From NCBI RefSeq assembly GCF_964340395.1, contig NC_135558.1, positions 21,695,371 to 21,759,370 on the forward strand: DNA of 64,000 bases, read 5' to 3'. Position 1 is the stretch's first letter. Each line of letters starts with the position of its first letter. Below the pieces are notes generated by a model, which did no database searches, was not told the DNA's origin, and saw only the letters and a program-made list of their open reading frames with translations. Shown here piece after piece: positions 22,993 through 36,040 of the stretch. The stretch comes from Glandiceps talaboti. Its lineage: Eukaryota > Hemichordata > Enteropneusta > Spengelidae. The position numbers were made by a program, and so were the translations under genes.

Positions 22993-23171
22993 TTCTTTGA
23001 AGAGAAAAGAACATGATACATAAGAAGAGTTAAAATGATTAATGATTTTGAAAAGTAAGGTTTAAAAACTTGTTGAGATAAAATGTCCTCAGGCCAATAA
23101 AGTGATAGACAGTCATAGATAAAGTAAGGTTGTTTTGTGCAACAGTTGATTGTTTGGTCTGGTTGTACTTG

Positions 23172-25463
23172 GTCTATGTCATTGATGCAGTCAGCATGTT
23201 GTAAAACCTAGTCTAAATATAGTCTAGTCATTGATGCAGTCAGCATGTTGTAAAACCTAGTCTAAATATAGTCTATGTCATTGATGCAGTCAGCATGTTG
23301 TAAAACCTAGTCTAAATATAGTCTATGTCATTGATGCAGTCAGCATGTTGTCAAACCTAGTCTAAATATAGTCTATGTCATTGATGCAGTCAGCATGTTG
23401 TCAAACCTAGTCTAAATATAGTCTAGTCATTGATGCAGTCAGCATGTTGTCAAACCTAGTCTAAATATAGTCTATGTCATTGATGCAGTCAGCATGTTGT
23501 AAAACCTAGTCTAAATATAGTATAGTCATTGATGCAGTCAGCATGTTGTGAAACCTAGTCTAAATATAGTCTAGTCATTGATGCAGTCAGCATGTTGTAA
23601 AACCTAGTCTAAATATAGTCTATGTCATTGATGCAGTCAGCATGTTGTAAAACCTAGTCTAAATATAGTCTATATCATTGATGCAGTCAGCATGTTGTAA
23701 AACCTAGTCTGAATATAGTAGTCATTGATGCAGTCAGGATGTTGTAAAACCTAGTCTAAATATAGTCTATGTCATTGATGCAGTCAGCATGTTGTAAAAC
23801 CTAGTCTAAATATAGTAGTCATTGATGCAGTCAGCATGTTGTAAAACCTAGTCTAAATATAGTCTATATCATTGATGCAGTCAGCATGTTGTAAAACCTA
23901 GTCTGAATATAGTAGTCATTGATGCAGTCAGGATGTTGTAAAACCTAGTCTGAATATAGTCTATGTCATTGATGCAGTCAGCATGTTGTAAAACCTAGTC
24001 TGAATATAGTAGTCATTGATGCAGTCTTCATGTTGTAAAACCTAGTCTAAATATAGGCTATGTCATTGATGCAGTCAGCATGTTGTAAAACCTAGTCTGA
24101 ATATAGTAGTCATTGATGCAGTCAGGATGTTGTAAAACCTAGTCTAAATATAGGCTATGTCATTGATGCAGTCAGCATGTTGTAAAACCTAGTCTAAATA
24201 TAGTCTAGTCATTGATGCAGTCAGCATGTTGTAAAACCTAGTCTAAATATAGTCTATGTCATTGATGCAGTCAGCATGTTGTAAAACCTAGACTAAATAT
24301 AGTCTAGTCATTGATGCAGTCAGCATGTTGTAAAACCTAGTCTAAATATAGTCTAGTCATTGGTGCAGTCAGCATGTTGTCAAACCTAGTCTAAATATAG
24401 TCTAGTCATTGATGCAGTCAGCATGTTGTAAAACCTAGTCTAAATATAGTCTAGTCATTGATGCAGTCAGCATGTTGTAAAACCTAGTCTAAATATAGTC
24501 TAGTCATTGATGCAGTCAGCATGTTGTAAAACCTAGTCTAAATATAGTCTAGTCATTGATGCAGTCAGCATGTTGTCAAACCTAGTCTAAATATAGTCTA
24601 GTCATTGATGCAGTCAGCATGTTGTAAAACCTAGTCTAAATATAGTCTAGTCATTGATGCAGTCAGCATGTTGTAAAACCTAGTCTAAATATAGTCTAGT
24701 CATTGATGCAGTCAGCATGTTGTAAAACCTAGTCTAAATATAGTCTAGTCATTGATGCAGTCAGCATGTTGCAAGACCTAGTCTAAATATAGTCTAGTCA
24801 TTGATGCAGTCAGCATGTTGTAAAACCTAGTCTAAATATAGTCTAGTCATTGATGCAGTCAGCATGTTGTGAAACCTAGTCTAAATATAGTAGTCATTGA
24901 TGCAGTCAGCATGTTGTCAAACCTAGTCTAAATATAGTCTAGTCATTGATGCAGTCAGCATGTTGTCAAACCTAGTCTAAATATAGTCTAGTCATTGATG
25001 CAGTCAGGATGTTGTAAAACCTAGTCTAAATATAGTCTAGTCATTGATGCAGTCAGCATGTTGTAAAACCTAGTCTAAATATAGTCTAGTCATTGATGCA
25101 GTCAGCATGTTGTAAAACCTAGACTAAATATAGTCTAGTCATTGATGCAGTCAGCATGTTGTAAAACCTAGTCTAAATATAGTCTAGTCATTGATGCAGT
25201 CAGTATGTTGTAAAACCTAGTCTAAATATAGTCTAGTCATTGATGCAGTCAGCATGTTGTAAAACCTAGTCTAAATATAGTCTAGTCATTGATGCAGTCA
25301 GCATGTTGTAAAACCTAGTCTAAATATACTAGCAGTCTAGTCATTGATGCAGTCAGCATGTTGTCAAACCTAGTCTAAATATAGTGTAGTCATTGATGCA
25401 GTCAGCATGTTGTAAAACCTAGTCTAAATATAGTATAGTTGTTGATGTAGTCAAATGTTGTAA
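23172..25463 (+). repeat. Minisatellite, 46/49/51-bp unit, about 46 copies
   Basis: The core is CATTGATGCAGTCAGCATG...AACCTAGTCTAAATATAG. Length variants come from TCTATGTCA, TCTAGTCA and TAGTCA junctions. The first half alternates variants; the second half (from about 24180) is mostly the 49-bp form. It lies just downstream of the CNTRL poly(A) site. Confidence 0.95.
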
Positions 25464-25499
25464 AGATCCAATGAACGTTGATTAATTATTTGCATAATT

Positions 25500-25580
25500 A
25501 ATGGTTTTTAGCACAACTGAACTTCTTAGGTTCAGTAGTAGTGCTATAGGTATAGCAAAGTGTCTGTATGTATGTATGTA

Positions 25581-25617
<37 letters not shown>

Positions 25618-25759
25618 AGCTTAAAGTCAAAAACTGCTGGACGGATTGCCATGATATTTAGTGGTTATATTACCTTTGCTGTCGAGTTGGGAAATTGTTC
25701 AAATTGTACCGATGTGTGATTTGGGTAAAATGTGATTTTTAGCACAACTGAACTGATAT

Positions 25760-25810
<51 letters not shown>

Positions 25811-25998
25811 ATTACTTAAACTCAAAAGCCGCCTTGGTATTGTTCAACGCAAAATGATTGCATCACATGTATGTGATTTGGGTCAAGAAATGTCATTTTT
25901 AGCACAACTGCACTGATAAGGTTCAGTAGTGCTATAGACATCACGAAGTGCCTGTGTCTGTGTCTGTGTCTGTGTGCGTGTGCGTGCGTGCTGCGTGC

Positions 25999-26077
<79 letters not shown>

Positions 26078-26460
26078 CAACTTAAAGTCAAAAACCACTG
26101 GCGTGATTGCCATGAGATTTGGTGGGTATATTACCTTGGGTGTCTAGTTGGGAAATTGTTCAAATCAAAATGATCGCATCACTAGTGTGTGATTTGGGTC
26201 AAACAATGTGATTTTTGGTTAAAAAACTTAAACTCCAAAACTAATTGGCAGCCTGAAATTTAGTGGGAATTTTTTGGGGATTCTTGGGGATGTTTAGTTT
26301 CAGAAATGTTCATGACACGATGATCCCATCAGTAATATGCAAATTAGGGTGAAAATGTGATATTTGGTCAAAAAGTCTATATTTCCAAAAGAACTTGGTT
26401 GATTTGGCTGAAATTTCACAGGGGTGTTTCTGGGGATATACAGATTATAAGATATTGATT
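25500..26460 (+). mobile_element. Family B repeat, cluster of three partial copies
   Basis: Each copy starts TTTTTAGCACAACTGAACTG, has a microsatellite (25570-25612, 25760-25809, 25950-26074) and continues CTTAAAGTCAAAAAC...GATTGCCATGA. The third runs on into modules with ATATGCAAATTAGG. The same layout recurs at 50741 and 62741. No coding capacity. Confidence 0.65.
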
Positions 26461-27177
26461 ATTTATAATGTAACATCTCACACGTGTCACAAAAGTCAAA
26501 ACAACTGGGATAGAACCTGGAACAGTTGGGGGGGGGCATTCGATAAGTTGTTTCAAGCTATGGCGCCTTTAGCTTTCGCCCTAAAGCATACCAGGTCCAG
26601 AGTTTTATCAGTCTGTTCCCGGATCCCGACGGATTTACGGAGAGTTTTCAGGTATTTCAGTCCTATCTTGATTTTGGTACGGTCAACGAAACTGTTCTTG
26701 TAAAAATCTGTTCTTACCCAATTTTTCAGTGGGTGGGCAATTTTTCAGTGGGTGGGCAATTTTTCGGGGAGCAAACAAGGAAGAATTGCGGCGGGTAAGT
26801 CCTGATTTTGATACTATGGAAACGAATTGTTGGTATAGTGGATAGCACAAACGTTTTCCTGGTCGTGAGTGCTTTAAATCATTCACAGTATTGGGTGGAC
26901 TGTGGGCTGGCAGGTAAGTTGCAACCCAGTGGGAGGGATGAAGAGCAGATATCCTTCACCACTGCACATAAGAACAGCTAAACAAACTCCGCACAATTAT
27001 TGGGGGGGGGGCGATTCTATTAAAATCATCATTTTTGGTCTGAAACAACATATAGTTAATGAAAACCACAAACCTACCTGTTGGCTGCACCTGGATATGA
27101 CTTATTTAGAAGCTTAGTTATGATGACAATAATTCTACGTATAATATAAACTTAACTCGCCATTAAAACACAACCTG
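26461..27177 (+). other. Intergenic, mixed
   Basis: Holds G-runs (26529-26536, 27002-27010) and a direct repeat of a ~22-bp phrase (GGGTGGGCAATTTTTC core) near 26706-26765. No gene recognised. Confidence 0.45.
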
Positions 27178-28062
27178 TTAGAATGCAATGGGTTGGCATG
27201 ATAAACTAGGGTTAGAATGCAATGGGTTGGCATGATAAACTAGGGTTAGAATGCAATGGGTTGGCATGATAAATTAGGGTTAGAATGCAATGGGATGGCA
27301 TGATAAACTAGGGTTAGAATGCAATGGGTCGGCATGATAAACTAGGGTTAGAATGCAATGGATTGGCATGATAAACTAGGGTTAGAATGCAATGGGTCGG
27401 CATGATAAACTAGGGTTAGAATGCAATGGGTCGGCATGATAAACTAGGGTTAGAATGCAATGGGTCGGCATGATAAACTAGGGTTAGAATGCAATGGGTC
27501 GGCATGATAAACTAGGGTTAGAATGCAATGGGTCGGCATGATAAACTAGGGTTAGAATGCAATGGGTCGGCATGATAAACTAGGGTTAGAATGCAATGGG
27601 TCGGCATGATAAACTAGGGTTAGAATGCAATGGGTCGGCATGATAAACTAGGGTTAGAATGCAATGGGTTGGCATGATAAACTCGGGTTAGAATGCAATG
27701 GGTCGGCATGATAAACTAGGGTTAGAATGCAATGGGTCGGCATGATAAACTAGGGTTAGAAAGCAATGGGTCGGCATGATAAACTAGGGTTAGAATGCAA
27801 TGGGTTGGCATGATAAACTAGGGTTAGAATGCAATGGGTTGGCATGATAAACTAGGGTTAGAATGCAATGGGTTGACGTGATAAACTAGGGTTAGAATGC
27901 AATGGGTTGGCATGATAAACTAGGGTTAGAATGCAATGGGTTGGCATGATAAACTAGGGTTAGAATGCAATGGGTTGGCGTGATAAACTAGGGTTAGAAA
28001 GCAATGGGTTGACGTGATAAACTAGGGTTAGAATGCAATGGGTTGGCATGATAAACGAGGGT
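27178..28062 (+). repeat. Minisatellite, 34-bp unit, 26 copies, telomere-like core
   Basis: The unit core is GAATGCAATGGGTCGGCATG followed by ATAAACTAGGGTTA. Every unit contains TAGGGTTAG, a 9-mer of the TTAGGG telomere repeat. Variants are GGTTGG/GGTCGG and GCATG/GCGTG. Confidence 0.95.
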
Positions 28063-28650
28063 CGGTCAGGTTATCGGCAACAGATGAAGCGGAAAGCAAT
28101 TTACAATCTGTCTGGAGTACAATCCATGTCTTCTGTTATAATTAACTTGTGAGGGGCGATATAAATTTGTCAGATATCGTTGTCGATTGTTATGAATAAA
28201 TGAGTTAGATATAAAAGTGTAGATTTGAAGGTCGATTTTTTTTAAATACCTAAAATTTATAACTGCATGACTGAACAAACAGATGGAATGACCTATGAGA
28301 TAACTGAAAGTTACAGTTCACATTGCCATTTTATTTGAAGTATGAATGTATTTCACACTCACATGTATACTGTGAATAACTTGTCATCAAACTTTGTTTA
28401 TAAGTAAATATTGTATGAATTTAAAGTATAATAAAGTAACAAAAGAACACATTATGATACAGAATGCCTAAGTTTACATAACGTGCCAACTATATATCTT
28501 TCTAACTTTACAGTTTATCATCTGTTGACAGTTGATGCATATAACATCCACAAAATAAGTAGCTGCTATTTTACCTTCAGAGAACCGTCAAGAGATATTT
28601 CTCCTTTTTAGCTTCTTAAAATAATTTAACTAGTTTTCCGATGATTAATG
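28063..28650 (+). other. Intergenic, nothing recognised
   Basis: AT-rich sequence between two repeat blocks. Confidence 0.5.
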
Positions 28651-28855
<205 letters not shown>

Positions 28856-31097
28856 GCACATGAAAACATGTTGAAGTGTTGTATTATAGTCAATGACGAA
28901 AATAGATCGATTGGGAGACCACCTCTAGGGCGCTCAGATCACAATGTTACGGTAGTGCACCTTCTTCCGAAATACAGGCAAAAGTTAAAAACTGAAAAAC
29001 AACAAATTAAAACTATTCAGATTTGGTCGCCGGAATATATCGAAGAACTAAAAAAATGTTTCGAAATAACTGACTGGGATATGTTTAAGGAAAAGTGTTC
29101 CAATCCACAAGAACTAGTTGAATACCATATCCTGCTATATTGAGTTCTGTGAAGGCATTGTTGTTAAGAATAAATCAGTGTGTACATTCCCGAATAATAA
29201 ACCCTGGATCACAAAGGAGTTGAAGATGACTTTGAACGAAAAACGAGTAGCATTTTTGCATAACAATAAGGAGGAGTATAGAGAAAAGGAGAAAGAGTTT
29301 AGAAGACAAGCCAGAATTGCAAAACACAAATACAAATCAAAGGTTGAAGACAAGTTAAAAACTGGTAATGCTAAAGCTGCTTGGGATGGATTGAAAACTA
29401 TGATGGGGAAACAACAAAGTAAACAGCAAACTCCATTCAACACAGATTATATCTGTCCTTTCAAACGAACTGAATAACTTTTACGCTCGTTTTGATACAA
29501 TTGACTTTAGCAAGAAATGTTTAGAATTATGTCAGAATATCCAACCTGATCCCATTCATATTTCTGAAGGTGATATTGAATCGAGTTTTTTTAAGGTTAA
29601 CTGGGAACAAAGCGGCTGGCCCTGATAGAATCACAACTAGGGTTCTGAAATCCTTTGCTAGACAACTCAGTCCTGTATTCACCTACATTTTTCAAATACT
29701 CCTAAATTGCCATGTTGTTCCGCGCCCATGGGAAGACATCCACAATCATTCCAGTTCCAAAGAAGCCCAACCCTAAACAGCCTAACGACTACCGGCCAAT
29801 TGCATTGACGTCAATTTTGTGCAAGTGCATGGAAGGTATAGTTAGGAAGTTTTTGCTCAGTGATGTAGTTGACAAGTTAGGTCCCTTCCAGTTTGCATAC
29901 AAAGCACACAGGGGGGTTGAGGATGCATCTATCACACTTTTTAACTTAATTGTACAACATCTAGAACGTAAGAATGCGTACGTACGGATTCTGTTCATAG
30001 ATAGACTTCTCCGATCCAGCGCATTCCTATACAGCCATACATTCTATTAAAACAGTTGATTGAGTTAAATGTTAATTCTAATTTAGTTCTCTGGATCCAT
30101 GACTTTCTTAAAGACAGACCTCAGAGGGTTTGTTTCAATGGTTATATTTCTGATGAAACTGTACTGAATGCTGGTGCTCCCCAAGGTTGCGTGTTGTCAC
30201 CAACATTATTTTCAATTTATACTGATCACATGCGATGTAATTCTGCAATAAGTTGTCTGTTTAAATTTGCCGATGACATGGCACTTGTTGGTCTGTTACT
30301 TGATGAAGACTCTTTAGCTGAATGTTTTTGTGACATTTTAAAGAATTGGTGTAAAGACAGCTTTTTAGAAATGAATGTTTCAAAAACAAAAGAATTAGTT
30401 GTAGCACATAAAGTAACTGACCAATTTACACCTGTATCAATGAATGGAGACTCTGTTGATGTTGTTACGAGTTTCAAATACCTTGGGTCAATTCTCGATG
30501 GCAAGCTCTCCTTCGCCGAAAACCGTGACAGACTATATTGCGAAAAAGGCTCAACAGAGACTATATCTCCTTAGGAAATTAAAGTCATTCGATGTCAGTC
30601 AGAACGTACTGCAATTGGTGTATTGATCTATTATTGAAAGTGTTTTGACTTTCAATATAATCTTTTGGTATGGTAATCTCACGGTTAAAAACAAGAGTAA
30701 ACTTTGTCGTATTATAAACACAGCAGAGAAGATCATTGGCTGTCGTCAAACAACACTGGCATGTCATTATCATACGGCTGTTAACAGGAAAGCCCAGAAA
30801 ATAGTCAATGATTATATGCATCCCTTACATAATTCTTTCACTAGGCTCCCATCTGGTCGCCGTTACAGAATGCCTCTTGCGAGGAAAAACCTTTTTAAAA
30901 AATCGTTCGTTCCAACAGCTGTGTCTATTTTAAACTCACTGTAAAGTCATTTTAAACTCACTGTATGTATATGTACATGTATATATTGTACTTGTGTGAA
31001 TTGTTTGTAAATTGTGTTTTGAGCCGAAAGACAAATTTCCGCATTCATATACGGATAATAAAGTTATTGAATTGAACTGAATTGAATTGAATTGAAT
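28856..31097 (+). mobile_element. Rex1/L2-like LINE (CR1 group), 5'-truncated and decayed
   Basis: It starts inside the end of the endonuclease domain (RSDHN, about 28937) and continues through the linker (NNKPWITKELK) to the reverse transcriptase. RT motifs are KAAGPD, PNDYRPIALTSI, FQFAYK, GAPQGCVLSP (30174-30203), FADD (30266-30277, the catalytic Asp pair), MNVSKTKELV and FKYLGS. The C-terminal RLPSGRRYRMPLARKN... ends with TAA at 30942-30944. At least four frame changes plus an in-frame stop near 30626 show it is dead. After AATAAA (31057-31062) the element ends in TTGAA repeats (31067-31097), the short-tandem tail usual for CR1/L2 elements. Confidence 0.9.
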
Positions 31098-32801
31098 ATA
31101 TGGCGTACTGCCAATTAAATATGCCGTTCTAAGTTTACCATGGCTATAAACTATTATGATGAAGTACCTTGGGATAAATTTTATTTATTTCAGACGATAG
31201 TTCACAGGTGAATTGAATTCTGCTGTTTTATAGGGTCCGTAAAAGTTCTTACGAATTGTTTTGATGCGGCCTTGCATGATAGCTGGATTATGTAAATACT
31301 AGTGTACAACCTCATCAACTAATATAATTGTCTCTCTTTCATTTTGACCTGTGCTTTCTCAATATTTCGTTAATTACTATGTAAATTTCAACATTTTTTT
31401 TTACATTCAAATAGGTAAAATGGTGATAATTTACTTCTATTTCAGTGTAAATTGTATTGCCAAAGTATCTTTGGTCAATTAAATCTTAATTAAATCGTAT
31501 TCCCAGTCTGTATGTTAATAACTAAAGGAAAAGAAAATTCCAACCTACCTACCCTATTTTCTGAAGTCGTGTTATCGGAAACAAACATTATTCTTATTTT
31601 TTTTAGTTTGCCTGAATTATAGTGGTCATTTTCTGGAATAAGTTACTTTCCAAACACCATGGTAATCGTAGTTATTTACACCTTATTTATTTACACATAA
31701 ATTGCTGGCGCCAAATATTGTTTATATCTGTTGTACGTATACATGCATTATGCAGATGTGAACGATCATATACCGGGCCCTATTACTTTAGCTATTTCCG
31801 GCTCCTTTTATCACGCACAATACGGTAATTGTATGCTACGTGCTATGAATAAATTACTTGTGTAATACAGTAATGCTATAATAAATCATATAATTATAGA
31901 GGTGTGAAATGCGCATTGATATGCAAACAATAGAGTAATAACAGAGATAACTTATTCTACTACACATAATTATTAGTTTATGAATTTTACTACATGTTAT
32001 TGGAGACGAAAAACGTGGTTTGGGCATCGACGACGCGTGATAAACTATTCTAGTTGAAATCTGATGTTGTGAATTTGGCACGATTTATTTATTTACATCT
32101 GTTTCCTATTATATGTTTATTGTCGTTTGTTCATTTTGTTCCGTGAGTGACCGCAAATTGCACCAAGTTCACTGCATCAGATAGAAAGCTTTTATCGTTA
32201 CGTTGTTAATTTAGGTGAAGCCAAATAAGTTGTTCTTGCAAAAAAAAATGTTCGTACACGGTTTTTTCAGTGGGAGGTTTTTTTTTTCATTGGTCAGCAG
32301 AAAAACGCCAATATTTAGTGGGCAAAACTTATATCAGCTAATATAAGTGGTAAGAGAAGAAGGGAAAGGCCTCAACAATGCTGGCATCTTTTGATTGTTG
32401 TAAATGTGATAAAACTGTAATACTAAAGTGATTTGGTGGTGTGTTTTTATGACGTTAGATTAATATAATCATGGCGGATGGAAATATCTCATAAGGGAAG
32501 GTGATGATGAATTATGGGGAGAGAGTATTGGGGAGTACATACAGTATGTGTCATTTGAACAGTACGTACCAGCAAAATATTCAGAATATTTCCACATTTA
32601 TACACAGCCGAGCGTGTTTCTTCCTTCGATCTTCAATATCTCCTAACTAATAGGGATACTTTACGTTCAATAGCTGGGACTGAGAGAGCGCACAAAACCA
32701 CCAGTGACTTATCAGTGTGTATGACATATACAGTAACGTGTATGTAGGGAGGGGGCACGTGTCACCCACTCTCCGTTCACGTGTGAACTACAACCTGAGG
32801 C
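31098..32801 (+). other. Intergenic, nothing recognised
   Basis: AT-rich, no convincing ORF. Around 32240-32320 a phrase TTTTTTCAGTGGGAGG resembles one near 26720, perhaps an old repeat. Confidence 0.5.
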
Positions 32802-32842
32802 TAATTTTTACCTCCCGTAAGGGTACGGTAGGTATTAAAAGG

Positions 32843-32905
<63 letters not shown>

Positions 32906-32965
32906 GTCTGTCATGTGTCCATCTGTGTGTGTGTGTGTGTCTGTCTGTCTCTGTGTGTGTGTGTG

Positions 32966-33028
<63 letters not shown>

Positions 33029-34210
33029 GTCACCATTTTCTTAAAAACGGCTGGCTCAATTATAATGAAATTTAGTACATATAATATTTGGGGTAATGGC
33101 TAGACCTGATTAGCTTTGGAGCGAGATCTGTTCATGTTAATTAGGGAAATTTGCATATCAATGAAATCAACTAATTAAGCAATATCTTAAGACTGCATAC
33201 TTCAATTTAGTATATTCGTTAAACATAATAACATACATTTGTCCTATAAAATTTGTTGATGTACCTTACAGCGTTAATGAATAATTTGCATGATTAATTA
33301 GTTTTGGTAATTAGGCTATATCTTAAGAACGCATTCTTCAAATTCAATATAATTTAGTACATACGTTAAGCATAAGAAAACGCAGATGTCCTATCAAGTT
33401 TGTTGATGTACCTTACAGTGTTAATACATAATTTGCATAATTAATGATTTTCGTTAATTAGGTTATATCTTAAGAATACATACTTCAATTTCAATATAAT
33501 TTACTACATACGTTAAACATAACAGAGTGCATATCTCCTATAAAAGTTGTTGATTTCGCTTAAAGATTTAGTGAATAATTTGCATAATCAATTATTTTCG
33601 ATAATTAGGTTATATCTTAAGACTGCATACTTCAATTTCAATATAATCTACTTCATACATTAAACATAACAAACTTTAAGCGCCCTATAAAGTTGTTGTT
33701 GTACTTACAGTGTTAATAACTAATTTGCATTATTGATGATTTTCGGTAATTAGTATATATCATAAGAATGCATACTTGAATTTCAATATAATTTAGTACA
33801 TACGTTAACAGTAGCAAGGCGGATATGTCCTATACAATTTGTTGGTATAGCTTACAGTTTTAATGAAATATTTTCATAATTAATTATTTTAGGTAACTAG
33901 GTTGTATCTTTAAAATGCAAGCTTCAAATTTTGTATAATATGGTACATATATCAACCATAATAATACGCACTTGTTCTATGAAGTTTGTTGCTACAACTT
34001 TTACCTTTAATAAGTATTTTGAATAATGAACGATATTCAGTAATTAAGCAGTATCATGCACTCTTCAAATTCCGTATAATTTGGCACATACATTAACCTA
34101 AGAAAGCACGCTTGTCCAAAAAAAGCCTGTTACCATATTTTTTTTTAGTTTAATGAGTTATTTGCATAATTAGTGATTCCCTTACGGGAGGCATTCAGTT
34201 TAAATCTGGT
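32802..34210 (+). mobile_element. Family A repeat, copy 4 (most complete)
   Basis: Begins TAATTTTTACCTCCCGTAAG and ends CTTACGGGAGGCATTCAG...AAATCTGGT. Next to the 5' end is a (TCTG)n/(TG)n block (32846-33028). From about 33130 to 34190 roughly seven diverged modules follow, with TTTGCAT landmarks at 33284, 33432, 33579, 33724 and 33870, a period of 145-148 bp. Modules share AATTAGGCTATATCTTAAG, TACTTCAATTTCAATATAAT and ATTTGCATAATTAAT. No protein is encoded. Confidence 0.75.
32846..33028 (+). repeat. (TCTG)n / (TG)n compound microsatellite
   Basis: Two (TCTG)n blocks separated by TG-rich sequence, inside family A copy 4. Confidence 0.95.
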
Positions 34211-35069
34211 CTTTAAAACGGATGGCTCAATTACAATGAGATTTTGGTAAACATCCAATGAACATTAATTAGTTATTTGCATAATTAATGGTTTTGAGTA
34301 ATTAGGCTATATCTTTGGAGAGCATACATGTACTTCAAATTCAATATAATTTGGTGCATATGTTAACTATAACAAGGCGCATATGTTCTGTAAGGTTTGT
34401 TGATTTAGCTGAAAGCTTTTATGAATAATTTGCATAATTAATGAATTTCGGTAATTAGGCTATATCTTAAAAATACGTCATATTTCATAGAATTTGGTAC
34501 ATATACCAACCATAACAATACGCACAACGCAAACGTTTGTTGACATAGCCTTTACTTTTAATAAGTAATTTGAATAATTAATGATCTTCAGTAATATCTT
34601 TGGAATGCACGTTTCAACTTCCATATAATTTGGCACATACACATCAACCATGACAAAGCGCACATCCTCTAAAGTCTGTTGATATAGTTTTTAATGTTAT
34701 GACCAATTTGCATAATTAGTGATTTTCGGTAATTAGGCTATTTCTTAAGAATGCAAACTTAAAATTTCAGATAATTTTGTATATATATTAATGGTCGATG
34801 GTAAAAGAAGTGCATGTGTCATTTAAAGCTTGATGTTGTAACTTATAATCTATATGGTTAATTGCATAATAAATGTTCTTTTTAAATAATTAGGCAATAT
34901 GTTAACTGTGCAAGCTTCAAATTTCATTTAGTTTCATATAATTAATTGTCCAATTAAGTGGTACATCATGTATAATAGCTATAGTTTGGAATTTTGTATT
35001 CCAACAATGTGTGTAAGCCCAAAAATCTATGGTTTGGCCCTTACGGGAGGCATTCAGTTTAAATCTGGT
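34211..35069 (+). mobile_element. Family A repeat, copy 5 (5'-truncated), abutting copy 4
   Basis: It starts directly after copy 4 with CTTTAAAACGGATGGCTCAATT, the block that follows the microsatellite in full copies, then has five or so modules and the same 3' end (TTACGGGAGGCATTCAG...AAATCTGGT at 35069). The tandem arrangement suggests insertion of one copy beside another, or unequal exchange. Confidence 0.7.
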
Positions 35070-35854
35070 ATAACATAACAGATGTCATAGCCTTTGTCAT
35101 AAGTCCAAGTTGCAACACCACATGGCAAAATCCGAGTCTAAAACAAATGCTTGCGAGTTCGCCTATTATCATGTTTGTTCTTTTCAGCTATTGTCAATAA
35201 TCTCCCAAACAAAAAGAGAAATCCTAAATCTCTGCTCTGATCATTTACCCAAGTTTACGAATCCGATAGATACAACACCATAATTATGTGATGTTTCAGA
35301 TATATATTATATTCATATAAGTGTCCCACTGGAGAGAACAGTGCCCAATACAATATTAGTAGCAGAGCATTACAGAACTTTTGGAACCTGTTGAGTTGGG
35401 TTAATATTATTGAGACCATCCAATTTTCATTTGTATGTATGTATGTACATATAACTGTAGAGTTTGTCATAGCCTTTGTCATAGTCTTTGTTTTGAATCA
35501 TATGTTATACGTTTAATTTACACTCGTGAAAAGCTTCCCTGTCAGCATAAAACATATATTACATTATTGTTTGTCATTGTTATTAATCTCGATTTACTTA
35601 ATTGCTTCTTGGACAATAATGTGCTAAATACATGTACAAATATGTACATTCGTTCAAACTGTTACATAAGACGAAGTGAACATAGAAATTGTAGTTTGCA
35701 AACAACCATTGCATGCTTTGGCATATCACATAAACATACATGGTTTTAATATTTATAAAGAGTACTCTGGTCAACCAATCATATGACAGTATTACTGTAA
35801 TAGTAATAATAATCTTTTAGTTATACTGGATAGTTCTTTAAGTATATAAATACT
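35070..35854 (+). other. Intergenic
   Basis: A 19-bp direct repeat (TGTCATAGCCTTTGTCATA) lies at 35083-35101 and 35465-35483. Nothing else recognised. Confidence 0.5.
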
Positions 35855-36040
35855 TATCTCCCAAGAAGTCCACTGAGGAAACCAGAGCACCCGGGGAAAA
35901 CATGCGTTATTCGGTAAAGTCAAACTGAACGACACTCTTCTTACTCACAGCGTGGTAAATTTAATCAAACCCTGAATGGGTTCGAACCCTGACTGCAGTG
36001 GTAAGGGGCAAGTGGTTTAACCACTCGGCCACCGACTACC
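35855..36040 (-). mobile_element. tRNA-Ser-headed SINE
   Basis: On the - strand, starting near 36039, GTAGTCGGTGGCCGAGTGG resembles a tRNA-Ser 5' half (pol III A box GGCCGAGTGG). GGTTCGAACCC at about 35978-35988 is a B box. The 3' acceptor strand does not pair, so this is not an intact tRNA. Downstream the body has GGGTGCTCTGGTTTCCTCAG (about 35876-35895), a phrase like the conserved central domain of several deuterostome SINEs. The 3' limit is uncertain. Confidence 0.6.

Noticed and set aside
23172-25463. Centromeric satellite
   Set aside because: The array is short, next to a gene, and isolated; nothing else suggests a centromere.
27178-28062. True telomere or chromosome end
   Set aside because: The unit is 34 bp with only a 9-bp telomere-like core, and unique sequence lies on both sides.
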